Shown: one piece after another, positions 7,556-13,946 of the stretch
How positions within the stretch are numbered: the first letter of the stretch is position 1
Layout of the letters: each line of letters begins with the position of its first letter
Origin: JAPWJZ01 sp038247245
GTDB lineage: Bacteria > Pseudomonadota > Alphaproteobacteria > Micavibrionales > UBA2020
Length of the DNA: 15,480 bases
Reading direction: 5' to 3'
Assembly (NCBI GenBank): GCA_038247245.1
Contig: JBBRVE010000072.1
Coordinates: 1 to 15,480 of the forward strand
Position numbers and translations under genes: made by a program
Notes under the pieces: generated by a model
Databases searched by the model: none
Seen by the model: the letters and a program-made list of their open reading frames with translations, nothing else
What the model was told of the DNA's origin: nothing

Positions 7556-7585
7556 ATCATATCACATTTAGTTAAAATGTGACAG
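7556..7585 (-). promoter_or_regulatory. Promoter for the four-paralogue array
   Basis: On the minus strand CTGTCA (7580-7585) precedes TATGAT (7556-7561) by 18 bases, and TGA immediately before TATGAT gives an extended -10 element. Initiation near 7549 would leave a leader of about 95 bases before the ATG at 7454. The spacer and both flanks carry the palindrome at 7562-7582, so regulation at this site is likely. Confidence 0.52.
7562..7582. promoter_or_regulatory. Perfect 21-bp palindrome, candidate operator
   Basis: TCACATTT (7562-7569) and AAATGTGA (7575-7582) are exact inverted copies around a 5-base centre. The site fills the spacer of the array promoter, where a dimeric repressor would block RNA polymerase. 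The half-sites resemble CRP-like TGTGA/TCACA but in the opposite orientation, so it is not a standard CRP site. It could alternatively form a short RNA hairpin if transcription began further upstream. Confidence 0.55.
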
Positions 7586-7611
7586 ATTTTGAAAACAATA
7601 GGGAAATTCAA

Positions 7612-7625
7612 CCCCTTGCGAGGGG
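7612..7625 (-). terminator. Weak hairpin after the TcpQ-like gene
   Basis: CCCCT (7612-7616) and AGGGG (7621-7625) flank a TGCG loop, one base from the TGA stop of the TcpQ-like gene. The minus strand continues TTGAATTT, a poor T-tract. It may only attenuate read-through into the array. Confidence 0.35.
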
Positions 7626-7626
7626 G

Positions 7627-8943
7627 TCAGCGCGTGAGGTCGTAAGACTTCACAACCAAGACTCTGGGACCGCTGGCACTTTGGTGCAGCTGTCCATAGG
7701 GCTGGGGACGCACGGTCGCAAACTTGTCGAGGAGGCCGCCAACCGCCTGATCATACGACCCGTTACTGGCAATGTTGTCCGACAGACGATAGTCATAATC
7801 GATAGACCAGTAAAGTTCGACTCCGGCTTGCTCCGACCATGTTTTCAGCACGTCGCGCAGTGTCTGGCCCTTGGTGCCTTTCCAGTCGCCGTTCATGGCA
7901 ACGGGCGTTGCGGTGGTCGCGCCGACGGCGGTCGCCGAAGACGACATTGCCGCGTCGGCAGCGGAGCGCGAATAGGGCGTTGCGGCTGCAAGCTGCTGCG
8001 GCTCGCTCGAGGTCGAAGATTCAGCCATGGGTGTGGGCAGCGGATCCGAGGACATCGAGGTGTCGGCGGGCATCGGCGCCGCCGCCGGAGCGGGAGCGGG
8101 TTCCGCCGCAGCGGGCATATCGCCGCCAGCCGTATCGGGCGGCACGGCAACGTTGCGGGTTTCCTGTTTGGTGCCTTGCGTCCAGCCGAGGCGTTCCAGC
8201 AGCGAGGAGCGTTTTTCGCGGTGGATCGTGACAGGTTTTTCCGAGATGACGGTCGACTGCACGGGCGCGGGCGACGTGATGGCCCTCGGCGCGGTGTCGG
8301 ACGGCACAGCATTCATGTTGTCAGACGGTACAGCCGTCATGCCGAGGCTTGCGTCAGATGCGGCGGGCGCGTCCATGGCCGCTGCCTGCATCGGTTGTTC
8401 GGGAGATGCGTAATTGCCGATGATGACGGCGCTGTTCTGGATGCGATAGCCAAGGCCCTGCGCCGCCAGCATGTCTGCCAGCACGCTCTGCCATGATTTA
8501 CCGCCCTGCCAGGAAACGGAGACGCCGGGGTTCACGCCCGACGCAAAAGAATATTGATAGCCGGCGGGCACAACCTGCTGCAGCGCGATCACGAGCGGCA
8601 CATCGGAACCGAAACCTGTCAGCACATCGCCTGCAGGTTCGGCCATCGGCGCCGCAGCGACAGGTGCGGGCGCGCTGTACATCGGCACGGCATTCACAGG
8701 AGCGGAGGTGACGGGAGCCGATGTCATCGGCGCAGGCGCTGCATCTGCGGGTTTTTCCCACGAGGTGACGGGCGTCATGTCGTCATTCGGCTGCGTGTCG
8801 ACGGGGGCTGCTTCCGGCGCGGATGCGGCGGGAGCGCCCAGCGGGCCTTTCCATTCAAAACCTGCATGGGCCGTGGCGGCAAAAGCGATGATCGCAACAC
8901 CGGAGAAAAGCACGGCTTTTTTCAGCAAATTCGTCTGGGTCAT
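7627..8943 (-). CDS. Exported protein with two TcpQ-like domains
   Basis: 438 aa. A signal peptide (1-27) ends TAHA. A Pro/Ala/Met-rich stretch leads to a first small domain (about 108-176) with GFGSDVPLVIALQQVVP, GVSVSWQGGKSWQSVL and a terminal AVIIG strand. A long low-complexity Ala/Pro/Ser linker (about 180-350), including the repeat NAVPSD, leads to a second domain (352-435) with KGQTLRDVLKTWSEQAGVELYW and a final VLVVKSY strand. The second domain matches the TcpQ/PilL C-terminal family, small periplasmic domains found with secretin-like outer-membrane complexes of type IV pili and type IV secretion. The architecture suggests a tether or periplasmic connector. AGGAT lies 8 bases before the ATG. 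It has its own promoter and sits between icmT and the array. Confidence 0.78.
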   Translation of the reverse strand: MTQTNLLKKAVLFSGVAIIAFAATAHAGFEWKGPLGAPAASAPEAAPVDTQPNDDMTPVTSWEKPADAAPAPMTSAPVTSAPVNAVPMYSAPAPVAAAPMAEPAGDVLTGFGSDVPLVIALQQVVPAGYQYSFASGVNPGVSVSWQGGKSWQSVLADMLAAQGLGYRIQNSAVIIGNYASPEQPMQAAAMDAPAASDASLGMTAVPSDNMNAVPSDTAPRAITSPAPVQSTVISEKPVTIHREKRSSLLERLGWTQGTKQETRNVAVPPDTAGGDMPAAAEPAPAPAAAPMPADTSMSSDPLPTPMAESSTSSEPQQLAAATPYSRSAADAAMSSSATAVGATTATPVAMNGDWKGTKGQTLRDVLKTWSEQAGVELYWSIDYDYRLSDNIASNGSYDQAVGGLLDKFATVRPQPYGQLHQSASGPRVLVVKSYDLTR

Positions 8944-8994
8944 GGGTAGGTATCCTAACGCCTGTCAGCTTGTTAAAAACAAATCGAATGATCT

Positions 8995-9024
8995 TTTATA
9001 GGCCGAGTCTCCACCCTAAATCAA
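8995..9024 (-). promoter_or_regulatory. Candidate promoter for the TcpQ-like gene
   Basis: TTGATT (9019-9024) and TATAAA (8995-9000) are 18 bases apart on the minus strand, matching 4 of 6 and 5 of 6 consensus positions. A start near 8988 gives a leader of about 45 bases. The 155-base gap between icmT and this gene holds no other convincing gene. Confidence 0.5.
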
Positions 9025-9098
9025 TAGACGGAAAGGATTTTTCGGCATGGGCAAAGGATGGGTCTTGCAGTGGAAAGCCGGAACGCGGGGCCGCCGCC

Positions 9099-9389
9099 TC
9101 AGGCGGAGCCGGTATCCTGCAGCTTGCGGCGGCGGGTCCAGATCCAGCCGGGGCGTTTGGGCCCGATGATCCAGACGCGGATGGAGCGCAGGGCCGCCGG
9201 GAAGGAGAGGGATTTGCGCTCGAACATCCAGAAAATGGTCATGACCGAAATGGCGAGCATCAGCGTCCACAAACGGGCATGGACAAGAACGAGGACGACG
9301 AAGAAGCCGGCGCGGGCGTCGAAAATGAAAAACCGCACGGTTTTCATGGAGTTACGCCAGTGCCATCCCTGTATCGGTTGATCAGCCAT
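9099..9389 (-). CDS. icmT: IcmT/TraK family type IVB secretion membrane protein
   Basis: 96 aa. The segment HWRNSMKTVRFFIFDARA (10-27) closely follows the IcmT pattern HWRDTAK.PRFF..DARA. It is followed by hydrophobic helices (about 26-56) with HARLWTLML and FERKS, and a basic tail containing GPKRPGWIW. Legionella IcmT is about 86 aa, so this copy is complete with a short extension. IcmT is a small inner-membrane protein of the Dot/Icm machine, needed for effector export and exit from host cells in Legionella; its IncI homologue is TraK. The gene starts 19 bases after the dotB stop, with GGGGT about 9 bases before the ATG. Its position right after dotD-dotC-dotB independently supports the call. 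Confidence 0.86.
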   Translation of the reverse strand: MADQPIQGWHWRNSMKTVRFFIFDARAGFFVVLVLVHARLWTLMLAISVMTIFWMFERKSLSFPAALRSIRVWIIGPKRPGWIWTRRRKLQDTGSA

Positions 9390-9408
9390 AATGCGCTACC
9401 CCAATCTA

Positions 9409-10671
9409 TTATTTGCTGTGGACGTCGCTTGATTCCATTTTCGGCTCGCTGTCATCCATATCCACGGCCTCGCCGGCTTCCTGCGCCGCGATACGCTTGA
9501 GCGCATCCTGCGCGGCCTTGGAGCCCTGAAGGTAAACGAGATAGTGCCGCTTTTCAATAAGACCGGATTCGAAGGCGCGCCGCGCCTGGCTTTCCATGGT
9601 CTTGCCGTATTTGGAAACCATCGCCATCAGCTCCGCCGGCCATTTATCATAGGTCATGTTCAGCAGCGTTTCGCGGATTTCCTCGGTAAAGACCATGTAT
9701 TCGCGCAGTGCCACGCGGCCGCCGCCGATGCGGGGCACCAGCGTCTGCGTCACGATCATGCGGACGGTCTCCATGAGCGAGAAGGCGCGCTCGTTACGCT
9801 CGCCGGGTTCGAACGTGGAAACCATGCGTCGGATGGTCGAGGCCACACCGGTCGTGTGAACGGTCGAGAACACCAAGTGGCCGGTCTGGGCGGCTTCGAT
9901 CGAGGCGGAAATTGTTTCGCGGTCGCGCGATTCACCCACCAGGATAATTTCAGGCTTGCGGCGGAGCGCGTTACGCACGCCGGCTGCGAAGGTCGGGATG
10001 TGGCGCGGCACTTCGGTCTGCGCCACCAGCGACCGGCGCGACACAACCGAGTCGTAGGTAAATTCGATAGGCGCTTCGTATGTCAGGAGCTTGCCGCAGC
10101 CGTGATGGGATTCGATGAGCGAACGGATGCCCGCCGCCAGCAGCGTGGATTTGCCCGAGCCCGTGGGGCCGGTGACAAGAACAATCCCGTTGCGGGGACG
10201 CCAGCCGTCGATGATTTCTTTTTCGATTTTCAGCTGCGCGAATGTGGGCGGCGCGGAGGGCAGCACACGCATCGTGATCTGCACGCCATCGCGGCCTTCG
10301 GCGAGAATTGCGGTGATGTTGACGCGGAAACGTGAACGCGTGAAGCGGTCGGTCATGACCTCGTACGCCAAGTCGATGTCGGAACCGCCGGCCAGAATCG
10401 CGAGCGCCTCCGTGCCGTACAGGCGCGTGACAAACGTCACGATGTCGGCGGCGTCGAGCGAACGGTAGGTGACAGGATAGAGCGAGCCCGAGATCTCGCA
10501 CATGACAGGGCGGTTGGTCTGGATCGATACGTCTGACGAGCCCTGCTTGATGCACCAGAGCAGGAACGGGTCGACATGCATTTCATTGAATCGGTCAGGC
10601 TCTCCGGGCCAGGTGGACTTGAGGTCGTCGACACCCTTCTTGAGGAGACTTACCGGTCTGCCGGCTTCCAT
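9409..10671 (-). CDS. dotB: DotB/TraJ type IVB secretion ATPase
   Basis: 420 aa PilT/VirB11-like hexameric ATPase. The N-terminal domain (about 30-140) includes FLLWCIKQGSSDVSIQTNRP. Walker A GPTGSGKST is at 168-176, TYEAPIEF at 197-204, Walker B with catalytic Glu in ILVGESRDRE at 243-252, and the His box GHLVFSTVHT at 264-273. The C-terminal stretch TLVPRIGGGRVALREYMVF fits DotB. DotB is a cytosolic ATPase that docks on the DotO ring at the base of the Dot/Icm machine and powers substrate transfer. The length is slightly above Legionella DotB (about 377 aa), because of extended, charged N- and C-termini. A GGGGG tract lies 7 bases before the ATG. The start overlaps the end of dotC by 22 bases. 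Confidence 0.95.
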   Translation of the reverse strand: MEAGRPVSLLKKGVDDLKSTWPGEPDRFNEMHVDPFLLWCIKQGSSDVSIQTNRPVMCEISGSLYPVTYRSLDAADIVTFVTRLYGTEALAILAGGSDIDLAYEVMTDRFTRSRFRVNITAILAEGRDGVQITMRVLPSAPPTFAQLKIEKEIIDGWRPRNGIVLVTGPTGSGKSTLLAAGIRSLIESHHGCGKLLTYEAPIEFTYDSVVSRRSLVAQTEVPRHIPTFAAGVRNALRRKPEIILVGESRDRETISASIEAAQTGHLVFSTVHTTGVASTIRRMVSTFEPGERNERAFSLMETVRMIVTQTLVPRIGGGRVALREYMVFTEEIRETLLNMTYDKWPAELMAMVSKYGKTMESQARRAFESGLIEKRHYLVYLQGSKAAQDALKRIAAQEAGEAVDMDDSEPKMESSDVHSK

Positions 10672-11816
10672 AGGTCTGCCCCCGTCAGGAATTGTGAGGG
10701 CCCCGTAATGCGAAGCGCGCGGTCACCCACCCGCATCTCGTTCCGGCCGCCGGTGACTCCACGGTCTTCCTGCAGCGCGTAGGGCTGTGAAATTTTTCCT
10801 TCGGCCAGCAGCATCCGGTAACGCACCATGCCGTCGTAATCGGCGACAAGCTGCGCCAGATTGGCTTCAAAAATCTGCTCGCCCTGTTCATAGCCCGCAT
10901 TCCAGCCCTGACGCACCCACTCGTTCCAGCGGGTTTGTTCTTTTTCGTCTTTGGGCCACAGCACGCGGGGCGGCGGCGGAATTTCGGTCAGGTAATAGAA
11001 GGTGAGGTAGCCGCGCCAATCGCGGGGCGCGGTCACGATCTTTGCCTGCTTGTTGATTTTCAACACCTGATCGGTGACAGCCGCTTCGTTGCCGCCGTCG
11101 GAGATATCAAGCGCGTCGAGCGATTCTTTCACGATCGGCGGTTCGATCATCATGCCGGACGGCGCCTTGATCAGCAGCGCGCGGAAGTTATAAACCTTGT
11201 CGAAGGTCGGCTCGTAATCCTGCAGCCGTTCGGTGATCTGGTAAGTGCGTTTCGCAAGGCCGCCGCGCGCGCCGTAGGACAGCGCCGCTTCGCGCTGTGC
11301 TTCCATGCGCAGGTCGAGCGACATCGGTTTGCCCAGCAATTCGTCGAACAGGTCGCCGGACACGCCATGCGCGCCGCGGATATCCTGCAGCTCGGCCATT
11401 TCGGGGGGCGTCGGCGTCTCGTCGGTCGCCGTCATGTTTTCTTTTTTGGTCTTGTCGATCGTGTGGTTGAATTCGCCACTTTCACGCGCTTTTTTCGCCA
11501 GTAGATGCGCCTTGTAGGTGGAGCTTTCCTTGTCCTTGAAAGCTTCCAGCTGCTCGTCTTCGGTCATCTCGCCCGATCTGGAGCGGTCGAAGAGGCCTTT
11601 TTGCGCGCCAGCGGCACCGGGCGCGACGCCCAGCTGTGCATTGCCGGCCTGACGGCGAATCTGTGCCATCTGGTTTGCGGTTGCGGGCGGGATGCCGGCG
11701 GGGACGGTGGCATTGCGGCCCGGCGGTTGCGTTTGCGCCTCTGCCGTGGATACGGAGAGGGCGATGCAGCATACGGAAGCCAGCAGGGCGATCTTAATCG
11801 CCGGAAACAGGTGCAT
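10650..11816 (-). CDS. dotC: DotC/TraI outer-membrane core component
   Basis: 388 aa. The signal peptide (1-27) has a hydrophobic core and ends STAEA. Family blocks follow: GARGGLAKRTYQI, FNFRALL-type YNFRALLIKAPSGMMIEPP, WRGYLTF, then WNEWVRQGWNAGYEQGEQI, ADYDGMVRYRMLLAEG, GVTGG and RALRITGPSQF near the C-terminus. DotC is normally a lipoprotein that, with DotD, brings the secretin-like DotH to the outer membrane. Here no valid lipobox is seen: the cysteines in LASVCCIAL lack a small residue at -1. The charged region about 60-110 (SGEMTEDEQ, KESSTYKAH) is longer than I expect for the family. GGAG lies 7 bases before the ATG, inside the end of dotD (23-base overlap). Confidence 0.93.
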   Translation of the reverse strand: MHLFPAIKIALLASVCCIALSVSTAEAQTQPPGRNATVPAGIPPATANQMAQIRRQAGNAQLGVAPGAAGAQKGLFDRSRSGEMTEDEQLEAFKDKESSTYKAHLLAKKARESGEFNHTIDKTKKENMTATDETPTPPEMAELQDIRGAHGVSGDLFDELLGKPMSLDLRMEAQREAALSYGARGGLAKRTYQITERLQDYEPTFDKVYNFRALLIKAPSGMMIEPPIVKESLDALDISDGGNEAAVTDQVLKINKQAKIVTAPRDWRGYLTFYYLTEIPPPPRVLWPKDEKEQTRWNEWVRQGWNAGYEQGEQIFEANLAQLVADYDGMVRYRMLLAEGKISQPYALQEDRGVTGGRNEMRVGDRALRITGPSQFLTGADLWKPADR

Positions 11817-12300
11817 AGTTCAACTCCACAACACGGCGTTCGGGATCGACGACAACATCAGCGCGCTGGCCGGCCTGCAGGCCGACATCGCGCAAGACAT
11901 CGATGACCATTTTCTGGCGCACATCGAGCGTAATCACGACAGGTGCGGGCGGAAGATCGCCGTTCACCATCATTTCATAGCCCGCGCGATCCGCAAGGCG
12001 CTGCATGACCGGCTCGACAGGGCCGATCCATTTCAGCGTCACGGTACGGCGCAGTTCCTGCGGCGCGTAGGGAACGGATTGCACAGCGGCGCCGGGGTTG
12101 CGCGCCTGTTCGACGGAGGCGAGCGTTTCGAGCGAAGCCGAAGCCTTGTCGACCGCAGCCGCCAAACGCAGCGCCAGCGGATCGGGCTCGGCGACGAGTT
12201 GCTGATCGACATTACCCGGAAGCGCACAGGCCGAGACCATCAAAGACAGGCCGGCGGCGCTGAGGAGTGAAACAGTTTTATTCATGAGAAATTTTTTCAT
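11794..12300 (-). CDS. dotD: DotD/TraH outer-membrane lipoprotein
   Basis: 168 aa. A signal peptide ends in lipobox VSAC with the modified cysteine at residue 25, predicting an outer-membrane lipoprotein. The C-terminal half (about 80-165) carries RRTVTLKWIGPVEPVMQRLA, AGYEMMVNGDLPPAPVVI and VIDVLRDVGLQAG, the secretin N0-like fold of DotD. DotD works with DotC to localise DotH and forms part of the outer-membrane ring. The start is uncertain: the first ATG has GCAGGG directly before it, and the ATG at 12285 (MNKTVSLL) would give a more usual signal length but lacks a well-spaced SD. It is the first gene of the dotDCB-icmT unit. Confidence 0.88.
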   Translation of the reverse strand: MKKFLMNKTVSLLSAAGLSLMVSACALPGNVDQQLVAEPDPLALRLAAAVDKASASLETLASVEQARNPGAAVQSVPYAPQELRRTVTLKWIGPVEPVMQRLADRAGYEMMVNGDLPPAPVVITLDVRQKMVIDVLRDVGLQAGQRADVVVDPERRVVELNYAPVSGD

Positions 12301-12341
12301 CCCTGCCCGAAAACAGATTTAAAGACGTTCGTCAGATGATG

Positions 12342-12369
12342 ATATTAGCCAGTTTTGAATAAGAAGCAA
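12342..12369 (-). promoter_or_regulatory. Weak promoter candidate for dotD
   Basis: TTGCTT (12364-12369) and TAATAT (12342-12347) lie 16 bases apart on the minus strand, matching 3 of 6 and 4 of 6 positions. The -35 box touches the hairpin at 12368-12387. This is the best match in the gap but is weak, so dotD could depend on read-through from the upstream genes. Confidence 0.28.
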
Positions 12370-12401
12370 ACAGGCAACCGCCTGTTTTTGCGGTTTTTTT
12401 T
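12368..12401. terminator. Hairpin between the transglycosylase gene and dotD
   Basis: AAACAGGC (12368-12375) and GCCTGTTT (12380-12387) form a perfect 8-bp stem with a 4-base loop. An overlapping alternative pairs AACCGC (12376-12381) with GCGGTT (12390-12395), and eight T residues run from 12394 to 12401 on the plus strand. Read on the minus strand, the first stem is followed by GCTTCTTATTC, a modest T-tract, placing a terminator or attenuator 46 bases after the transglycosylase stop. Read on the plus strand it is a stronger terminator, although no plus-strand gene ends here. Confidence 0.55.
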
Positions 12402-12432
12402 ACGCCCGACTCTGGAAAGATATTTAGGGAAA

Positions 12433-12891
12433 TTAGCCGCGGCGCCTCGCTTGGGACGCAGAAGCGGTCAAAAGATCTTCCGGCTGGCGGATCAGGCGGT
12501 ATTTCTGCATCGCGCGCAGCACCTTTTCGCGGTAGCCGGAGCCAACGCCGGGTGTCGCCGAATGATACCAGGCAATCCCGCCCGCCATCGATCCGGATTC
12601 GTTCATCTTGCGGCGCAAAATCCACGAACCCACGCCGATATTGGTGCAGGCATCGTCGCGCACCATGCGGAGCGCGGTTTTTTCGGTCACGCGCCAATGA
12701 CGCGCCAGTTCGGGCACCCAGATCGTGTTGATCTGCATGGGACCGAGGTCATAGGTGCCGTTGGTGTTGGGGGACGCCATGCCAATGCGGCCGCCTTCGA
12801 CATGCAACACGCCCAGAATGACCGTCGGCGGGACCGAATAGGTCTGCGCGGCGGTGAAAATGCAAACGGCGAGTGCCTGGGCGGTGATCAC
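12433..12891 (-). CDS. SLT-type lytic transglycosylase (T4SS-associated)
   Basis: 152 aa from a GTG start with AAGGA 7 bases upstream, 11 bases after the stop of the thiol isomerase gene. The lysozyme-like fold is clear: VPPTVILGVLHVEGGRIG with catalytic Glu32, then NGTYDLGPMQIN (44-55), IGVGSWILRRKM (85-96) and GGIAWYHSATP (104-114). Such enzymes cleave peptidoglycan to let secretion machines span the wall (VirB1, PilT of IncI plasmids). No signal peptide is seen: the start lies only about 20 residues before the fold and the first helix belongs to the domain. A longer in-frame start at 13026 would overlap the upstream gene and also lacks a signal. Export route is therefore open. The C-terminus is basic (QARRRG). 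Confidence 0.82.
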   Translation of the reverse strand: MITAQALAVCIFTAAQTYSVPPTVILGVLHVEGGRIGMASPNTNGTYDLGPMQINTIWVPELARHWRVTEKTALRMVRDDACTNIGVGSWILRRKMNESGSMAGGIAWYHSATPGVGSGYREKVLRAMQKYRLIRQPEDLLTASASQARRRG

Positions 12892-12902
12892 ATCATTATC
12901 CT

Positions 12903-13724
12903 TTAGGGGTTTTTCATCAGGTCGGACATCAGCAGCATCGGGTTTTCCGGCTGGCCCACGACAGTCATGAGCGTGCCGTCCGACACCTTGCGATAGACGA
13001 TGAAGGGGTATTGCGGCAATTTCCATTCGCGGGCGAGCTTGCCATTCGCCTTGATTTTATCGAGCGCGTCGCCCTTGATCAGCGATTTATGCAGGCCGCC
13101 TTTTTTGCCGTCCATGTAATCCTGCCATGCGGCACCCGGATCATCGACCGACAGCATGGCGGCGCCGCCGTCGCGGTTGTCATCCTGTTCGCCCGCCGGC
13201 AGCAGGCGCAGCTGTATCAGCCCCTTGTCGAGCGAACCCTTCAGCGTGCGGTAGAGCGACTGGCAATGTTCGCAGTTCACATTGATGAACATATAAATAT
13301 AAGGAGCGTCAGGCTTGCCGACCCGCACCCAGTTGGCTTTTTCAACAGCGGCATAAAACAGCTCGGCCTTCGGCACGGCGTCCTTGTCGGCGTTGGGTTC
13401 CAGCGGCACGGCCTTTTGCGAACCGGCGGAACGCGCCTTGTAAATCTGCAGCTGCGTCTTGGTGATGTCCTTGCCCGCGCCGCTGAACAGGCGGCCCTTC
13501 AGCATCGCGCCCATGGGGCTGGTGTAGATCATGGAGCGTACTTCACCGTCGCGGCCGATCAGCAGCCAGCCGTCCATGTCGTATGATTTGCCGATATAAA
13601 GGATCTTGCCGCCCAGTTTTTCAAACTGGATCAGCTCGGCGGTCTGCGGTTTTTTTTGCGCCATCGCGGCACCCGACCAGAGCATGGCGACAACAAGCGC
13701 CAGCATGACCATCAACTTTTTCAT
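12903..13724 (-). CDS. Exported DsbC/DsbG-like thiol-disulfide isomerase
   Basis: 273 aa. A signal peptide (1-22) ends AAMA. The N-terminal part (about 25-95), with YIGKSYDMDGWLLIGRDG and KGRLFSGAGKDIT, resembles the DsbC/DsbG dimerisation domain. The thioredoxin-fold domain carries CEHC (151-154) and a cis-proline site in QYPFIVYR (Pro240). The CxxC dipeptide Glu-His is unlike the usual CGYC of DsbC or CPYC of DsbG, which should shift redox potential. Thiol isomerases of this type accompany conjugation and type IV systems (for example TrbB of IncI plasmids) and shuffle disulfides in periplasmic parts. The many Cys-containing array proteins downstream are plausible clients (inference). It has a strong extended -10 promoter about 120 bases upstream. 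Confidence 0.82.
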   Translation of the reverse strand: MKKLMVMLALVVAMLWSGAAMAQKKPQTAELIQFEKLGGKILYIGKSYDMDGWLLIGRDGEVRSMIYTSPMGAMLKGRLFSGAGKDITKTQLQIYKARSAGSQKAVPLEPNADKDAVPKAELFYAAVEKANWVRVGKPDAPYIYMFINVNCEHCQSLYRTLKGSLDKGLIQLRLLPAGEQDDNRDGGAAMLSVDDPGAAWQDYMDGKKGGLHKSLIKGDALDKIKANGKLAREWKLPQYPFIVYRKVSDGTLMTVVGQPENPMLLMSDLMKNP

Positions 13725-13805
13725 TCCTAAGCCGGATCCCTGAAACTGAAAACGCCCTGCGTCAAAAGGCCGGGCTTCCGATTAAACTAGTCCAAAACGC
13801 CCATT

Positions 13806-13823
13806 TGCACAACTTCTGCACAA
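13806..13823. repeat. Direct repeat TGCACAA-CTTC-TGCACAA
   Basis: Two exact 7-base copies with 11-base periodicity, about one helical turn, lie in the leader of the isomerase gene some 30 bases downstream of its predicted transcription start. This suits a tandem protein-binding site, although 7-base repeats can arise by chance. Confidence 0.35.
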
Positions 13824-13851
13824 GCTGCGGGGAACTTTCGGACGATACCTT

Positions 13852-13860
13852 ATTATAGCA
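13852..13860 (-). promoter_or_regulatory. Extended -10 promoter for the isomerase/transglycosylase genes
   Basis: The minus strand reads TGCTATAAT, a perfect TATAAT with an extended TGn element. The -35 region is weak (ATGGCG at 17-base spacing). Initiation near 13845 leaves a leader of about 120 bases. The rest of the 222-base gap upstream (13861-13946) is AT-rich and shows no gene or clear terminator. Confidence 0.55.
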
Positions 13861-13946
13861 CTCGAACAGCAGCTCGCCATAATCTCCAGGCTATGTAATA
13901 TATTTCAATCTGTTAGTGGTATATTATTTTCAGAATATGCGCAACA

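Noticed and set aside
9015..9047. Ten-codon open frame (MPKNPFRLLI) upstream of the TcpQ-like gene
   Set aside because: No SD precedes it, it overlaps the predicted -35 box, and it is too short to support as a leader peptide.
9094..9106. CCGCC-TCA-GGCGG hairpin over the icmT stop codon
   Set aside because: The stem has only 5 bp and no T-tract follows on the minus strand, so it is not a convincing terminator.
12892..13026. N-terminal extension of the transglycosylase from a start at 13026
   Set aside because: It would overlap the isomerase coding end by over 120 bases, adds no signal peptide and has no conserved sequence. The GTG at 12891 has a well-spaced AAGGA.
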